The position numbers were made by a program, and so were the translations under genes. This document shows, in pieces, positions 39,001-41,312 of a stretch of DNA of 41,312 nucleotides. Position 1 is the stretch's first letter, and every line of letters begins with the position of its first letter. The stretch is taken from NCBI RefSeq assembly GCF_001531445.1, contig NZ_LQYA01000039.1:1-41312 (forward strand), read 5' to 3'. The DNA is from Sporosarcina koreensis. GTDB taxonomy: Bacteria; Bacillota; Bacilli; Bacillales_A; Planococcaceae. Under the pieces are notes generated by a model, which saw nothing but the letters and a program-made list of their open reading frames with translations, did no database searches and was not told the DNA's origin.

Positions 39001-39198
39001 GCGGAGAAACTTTTGCGGATCGACCGGGCATGGGAAGAAGCGTACCGCTTGCTTATGTACGCACATTATCAACTCCAAAACCGTCCGCAGTCCATCAAAT
39101 GGTATCGCAAATGCCAATCTGTTTTGCAAGACGAGCTCGCCATCGAACCGATGGAAACGACAGAGCAGATGCATAAGATGATTATAAATGAATTATAG
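36001..39198 (+). CDS. MalT/SARP-like transcriptional activator (NB-ATPase, TPR, BTAD)
   Basis: A large regulator, 1065 aa. The N-terminal STAND-type ATPase has Walker A LHSGAGYGKS (41-50) and Walker B LFIVIDDFHH (131-140). Residues about 340-780 are TPR-like helical repeats. From about 814 there is an OmpR-like winged helix (SLGPFTIYLGLDEVDD, KWQRDKSKEIFLYLLLN), then a bacterial transcriptional activator (BTAD) domain to the end (LERLAQSYTRLQNYGKTIEW, YRKCQSVLQDELAIEP). Such proteins bind direct repeats near promoters after sensing a ligand or ATP. GAGGTGAG lies about 7 nt before the ATG. It stands alone just upstream of the transporter operon, its likely target. Confidence 0.88.
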   Translation: MQTKPILLSKLMPPTPSSTYMRRASFIKKMKLADRVKLTLLHSGAGYGKSSGLSAYFQDTNATYSWYSVTDEDDDVLPFITYLTQSIRRVVPEFGASLSEWEEPTLQPKEMDLERWLALFMNELCEIDTSLFIVIDDFHHVDHVFLVNYLVEKMIGSLPPNIHLIVATRNRPRWASIVKLKVTGQLCELTEEDFLFSEEEVAVFYEDYFDQTLTEEEAASVIRLTEGWAIAVNLLALHLAGGEPHLPTAMKPALHELFAYLSEEVFNRMSEEEKDWLLAFSIFPTFSLQLVSEFYGNEASSILKQLAERHVFIQLLEEGTFRYHALFQQFLERKWQTLDSDQYYISQKQAAEFYLRQSNPVQAISHAVKSGDPSFIGQIIVDNGASLIKAGQFEWLLDIIKSLSPDMLERFYPLYYFEGEAHRYRAFYEKARVAYSSCIKAAEEKGDDYYAGRAHAGVANIYLDTIQPGLADPYLMNAILFAEKSERTSELEMELLKRQFAENLVNLGKAADAAKWVEQEIHDGTILREGNLDARIALRTGKLRDAQSILGERIDNSTLPDSHRETDILLSLIYSMTGENELALESAARGIQLGKVEKSGFIEAVGLIRMGHAKFIADSSNVAIAKEHYLHAIERMDELNVSRGNAEPYMGLSIVAARQGEFAEAIRYGEAGLRETEKVNDSWLSALIHIGLAIVHFYAGKDKDTEHHLQEADRLFQTCGDVYGEMVTAFWSMNLYDRVGNEEERFSNATERFFTLCMDYSFFLTTDTIFGPFDRQSIHPLLLNARRLHPEQPGIQHAIHLLQLEDTFSHPGYKIDVHSLGPFTIYLGLDEVDDRKWQRDKSKEIFLYLLLNKSRFVPKEEIMQALWGDADDKSADRDFKVALNALLKVIEPNRGARENPFFIHRKQTMYRLNPKADIRTDLERFKKYVETGLSEKTAEKAVELLLKATASYKGKLFEEKLSVEWIAQERERVEQLYIQALERLAQSYTRLQNYGKTIEWAEKLLRIDRAWEEAYRLLMYAHYQLQNRPQSIKWYRKCQSVLQDELAIEPMETTEQMHKMIINEL

Positions 39199-39211
39199 AG
39201 TTGGTTTAATT

Positions 39212-39250
39212 AGAATGGGTCCTTGTTTTTGCAAGGGCCCATTCTTTGTG
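39212..39250 (+). terminator. Terminator of the SARP-like regulator gene
   Basis: A 14-bp stem AGAATGGGTCCTTG/CAAGGGCCCATTCT with one G-T pair and loop TTTTTG, followed by TTTG. Its two arms are the first two units of the repeat array that follows. Confidence 0.75.
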
Positions 39251-39350
39251 CTTCAGGGTCCATTCTTTTGTATCCAAGGTCCATTTACCCCGCGCCAAGG
39301 TCTATTCTTCTCGACAAAGTCCATTCTTTCGCAATCAAGGTCCATTCAAC
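39218..39350. repeat. 21-bp tandem array with GGTCCATTC core
   Basis: The core GGTCCATTC or close variants begin at 39218, 39236, 39257, 39278, 39299, 39318 and 39339. Steps are 18, 21, 21, 21, 19 and 21 bp. The array fills the gap between the SARP-like regulator gene and the promoter of the transporter operon. Confidence 0.85.
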
Positions 39351-39362
39351 TTTGTAACTCTT

Positions 39363-39391
39363 TTGCAACTCCCCTCTAATAGAGTAGTAGA
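39363..39391 (+). promoter_or_regulatory. Possible sigma-A promoter of the transporter operon
   Basis: TTGCAA (39363-39368), a 17-nt spacer, TAGTAG (39386-39391). A fair -35 and a weak -10, plausible for an activated promoter. Confidence 0.4.
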
Positions 39392-39396
39392 CAGGA

Positions 39397-39410
39397 AGAA
39401 AGCGTTTACA
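39397..39410 (+). promoter_or_regulatory. cre-like CcpA site upstream of the solute-binding protein gene
   Basis: AGAAAGCGTTTACA fits the cre consensus TGWAANCGNTNWCA at all but the first position. Placed between the predicted promoter and the start codon, it would act as a roadblock and give carbon catabolite repression. Confidence 0.6.
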
Positions 39411-39435
39411 AAACGATTTAGAGAGGAGTTGCAGT

Positions 39436-40695
39436 ATGAAGAAGAAATTATGGTTCGTTCTATTATTTGCGTTGATGCTCGTCGTTAGCGCGGCTTGCAG
39501 TAAATCGGAAGAAGGGGAAGCGTCGTCTTCTGAAAAGGAAACGTCATCGAATACAACGCCTGTATCGGGCGAAGCAAGCAGTGAAGAAGGCGGCACAATC
39601 AAAATCGGTGTCCTCGCCTCATTGACTGGAGCGCTCGAGTCGTATGGAAAGCAAACAAAACAAGGCTTCGAGCTCGGTCTTGAATATGCGACTGGCGGCA
39701 CGATGGAAGTCGCAGGCAAGAAAATCGAAGTCGTTTTCGAAGATACGGAAACGAAACCTGAAGTCGCAGTCCAAAAAGCAACAAAGCTTTTAGAAGAGGA
39801 TGAAGTCGATTTCCTAGTCGGTTCCTCTAGTTCTGGCGACACGCTCGCGGTTCTTCCATTAGCGGAAGAGTACGAGAAAATCATGATTGTCGAGCCGGCT
39901 GTTGCTGATAGCATTACTGGTTCCGAATTCAACCCGTACATTTTCCGGACGGCGCGTAACTCGTCGCAGGATGCTGTTGCGGGAGCTGCTGCGATTGCAG
40001 GTCCTGGCGTGAAAATCGCGACATTTGCACCGGATTATTCATTCGGATGGGATGGCGTCGCAGCGTTCAAGAAAGCTGCTGAAGATTTAGGAGCGGAAAT
40101 CGTTATCGAAGAATTTGCAGATCCGGCGGCAACGGATTTCACATCCAATTTGCAAAAGATCATTGAAGCAGATCCTGATTATATGTTTGTCGTGTGGGCT
40201 GGGGCGAACTCGCCTTGGAACCAGATTGCTGATTTGAAGATGCAAGAGAAAGGCATCAAAATCTCGACAGGTGCACCAGATATTCCAGCATTGTCGATCA
40301 TGGAGCCGCTCGTCGGCATGGAAGGGTTCTCCGTTTACTACCATACACTTCCTGACAATGAAATTAACGATTGGCTCGTCAAAGAACATAAGGCACGCTA
40401 TAACGGCGAAGTTCCGGATTTATTCACACCAGGCGGCATGTCGGCTGCAATCGCAATTGTTGAAGCATTGACGAAGACGAATGGCGACGCGGACGGAAAT
40501 GAGCTTATCAAAGTGATGGAAGGCATGTCATTTGAAACGCCAAAAGGTACGATGACGTTCCGTGCAGAAGATCACCAAGCGTTGCAAACGCTATATTCCA
40601 TCAAGCTTGAAAAGCAAGATGGTGTTCCATATCCGGTTCCGGTCTTGATCAGGGAGCTGTCGCCTGACGAAACGGAGCCTCCGATTACTAACTGA
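39436..40695 (+). CDS. ABC transporter solute-binding lipoprotein (LivJ/Peripla_BP_6 type)
   Basis: A 419-aa extracellular binding protein of the branched-chain amino acid/amide/urea class. A lipoprotein signal ends in the lipobox VSAAC, so Cys21 would be lipidated. A Ser/Glu-rich linker (22-55) follows, then the two-lobed binding domain from IKIGVLASLTGALESYGKQT to the end. AGAGGAG lies about 9 nt before the ATG. It heads an operon with a LivG-like ATPase. The ligand cannot be told from sequence; with a SARP-like activator and a cre-like site upstream, a carbon or nitrogen source is likely. Confidence 0.9.
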   Translation: MKKKLWFVLLFALMLVVSAACSKSEEGEASSSEKETSSNTTPVSGEASSEEGGTIKIGVLASLTGALESYGKQTKQGFELGLEYATGGTMEVAGKKIEVVFEDTETKPEVAVQKATKLLEEDEVDFLVGSSSSGDTLAVLPLAEEYEKIMIVEPAVADSITGSEFNPYIFRTARNSSQDAVAGAAAIAGPGVKIATFAPDYSFGWDGVAAFKKAAEDLGAEIVIEEFADPAATDFTSNLQKIIEADPDYMFVVWAGANSPWNQIADLKMQEKGIKISTGAPDIPALSIMEPLVGMEGFSVYYHTLPDNEINDWLVKEHKARYNGEVPDLFTPGGMSAAIAIVEALTKTNGDADGNELIKVMEGMSFETPKGTMTFRAEDHQALQTLYSIKLEKQDGVPYPVPVLIRELSPDETEPPITN

Positions 40696-40719
40696 TCAGC
40701 TTTGGAAAATGAAGTATGG

Positions 40720-40781
40720 AAGGACAGTGAACTCGCTGTCCTTCTCAATCGGATTGAAAATTCCATCCGATTGAGAAGGAC
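40720..40781 (+). promoter_or_regulatory. Two mutually exclusive hairpins between binding protein and ATPase genes
   Basis: Hairpin A: AAGGACAG (40720-40727) with CTGTCCTT (40736-40743). Hairpin B: a perfect 17-bp stem, 40738-40754 with 40765-40781. They share GTCCTT, so only one can form fully. There is no T run after B, so this is not a normal terminator. It probably sets mRNA stability or the ratio of binding protein to transporter. Confidence 0.6.
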
Positions 40782-40799
40782 GGGGAAGGGGGAGAACGA

Positions 40800-41312
40800 G
40801 TGGAACCGATTATACGAACAGAAAATCTGACAATCCGATTCGGCGGGCATACGGCCGTATCGCATGTGAATTTTGAAATGCCGCCACGGCACTTGAAATC
40901 CATCATCGGGCCGAATGGTGCGGGCAAGACGACGTTTTTCAATTTATTGAGCGGCGAGCTAAAACCGACAGAAGGAGACGTTTTCTTCAAAGGCGAATCG
41001 ATGGCTCCTTTATCGGCGGTAGCCAGGACGCGGAAAGGGCTTGGCCGTTCATTTCAGATTACGAATGTATTCCCGAATTTGACGGTGCTGGAAAATGTCC
41101 GGTTGGCTGTGCAATCAAAGGAGAAGATCCGGTATCAAATGATTCGCCACTTTATCCATTATAAGCAGCTCATTGAAGAGGCGGAGAAATTGATTGCCCT
41201 TGTGCTGCTTGACGGAAAAGAACATGCCATCGCGAGCCAATTATCCCACGGGGAGAAACGGAAGCTTGAAATCGCAATGCTGCTTGCGCTCGATACGGAA
41301 GTGCTGTTGCTC
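40800..41312 (+). CDS. livG: LivG-type ABC transporter ATP-binding protein (partial, cut by window end)
   Basis: The first 171 residues of a branched-chain-amino-acid-type ATPase. Walker A is GPNGAGKTTFFNLLSG (about 38-53), the Q-loop region GRSFQITNVFPNLTVLENV, and the signature LSHGEKRKLEIAMLLA; the Walker B region starts at the window edge. The start is GTG with GGGGGAG about 6 nt upstream. It would energise uptake of the ligand caught by the lipoprotein upstream; permease genes are expected beyond the window. Confidence 0.92.
   Translation, partial: MEPIIRTENLTIRFGGHTAVSHVNFEMPPRHLKSIIGPNGAGKTTFFNLLSGELKPTEGDVFFKGESMAPLSAVARTRKGLGRSFQITNVFPNLTVLENVRLAVQSKEKIRYQMIRHFIHYKQLIEEAEKLIALVLLDGKEHAIASQLSHGEKRKLEIAMLLALDTEVLLL

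Noticed and set aside
39285-39941. Minus-strand open frame of 218 codons opposite the solute-binding protein
   Set aside because: Ser/Thr-rich shadow of the plus-strand gene with a clear lipoprotein signal; no family resemblance.

Overview
The window reads as a chromosomal segment of a motile, competent, low-to-moderate GC Gram-positive of the order Bacillales. Gene order and protein style suggest Planococcaceae (Sporosarcina-like), but that genus-level guess is inference. The strongest evidence is the block comFA-comFC-yvyF-flgM-flgN-flgK-flgL-yviE-fliW-csrA-hag, which is the Bacillus comF/flagellar late-gene locus. Here comFB is missing and a GNAT acetyltransferase sits between yvyF and flgM.

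Layout. (1) 1-345: a tandem array with 41-bp units upstream of comFA. (2) 351-9297: competence genes, then the flagellar hook-filament junction genes, the FliW/CsrA control pair and flagellin. Sigma-D-type promoters precede flgM and hag, and the hag leader carries a hairpin plus Shine-Dalgarno region with CsrA-like GGA sites. (3) 9298-23153: an AT-rich island replacing the usual fliD/fliS genes. It encodes a Maf/DUF115 flagellin glycosyltransferase and a pseudaminic acid route: PseB, a NeuB-like/SpsF-like fusion, PseG, PseH, WbqC-like, PseI and PseC. A cytosolic TPR-sulfatase-fold protein and a methyltransferase follow. Decayed recombinase, IS21 transposase and oligopeptide-ABC fragments lie inside or at the right edge of the island. 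(4) 24185-30071: a sulfide/persulfide oxidation module made of a sulfide:quinone oxidoreductase, DUF1641, an ETHE1/CstB-like persulfide dioxygenase-rhodanese, a NreB/NreC-like two-component system with a cysteine-containing PAS domain, and a TauE/SafE exporter. A perfect inverted repeat sits at about -43 of the predicted sqr promoter. (5) 30262-33979: an NhaC-type antiporter, then a decayed region (pRiA4b ORF-3-like gene fragment, broken helicase). A 146-bp element with terminal inverted repeats flanks this decayed region on both sides, and a third, degenerate copy lies near 24 kb. (6) 34115-41312: a YwrD-like gamma-glutamyltransferase, a 1065-residue MalT/SARP-like regulator, and the start of a branched-chain-amino-acid-type ABC transporter operon cut by the window end.

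How it fits together. FliW, CsrA and the hag leader tune flagellin translation. The island would make CMP-pseudaminic acid and, through Maf, put it on flagellin. The sulfur module would oxidise sulfide to persulfide and then to sulfite/thiosulfate, and export sulfite or a related anion. Least explained are three minisatellite arrays with a 20-21 bp repeat step, one of them between the SARP-like regulator and the transporter operon it may control; the terminal-inverted-repeat element; the TPR-sulfatase with Thr at the nucleophile position; and the inverted repeat at the sulfur operon.
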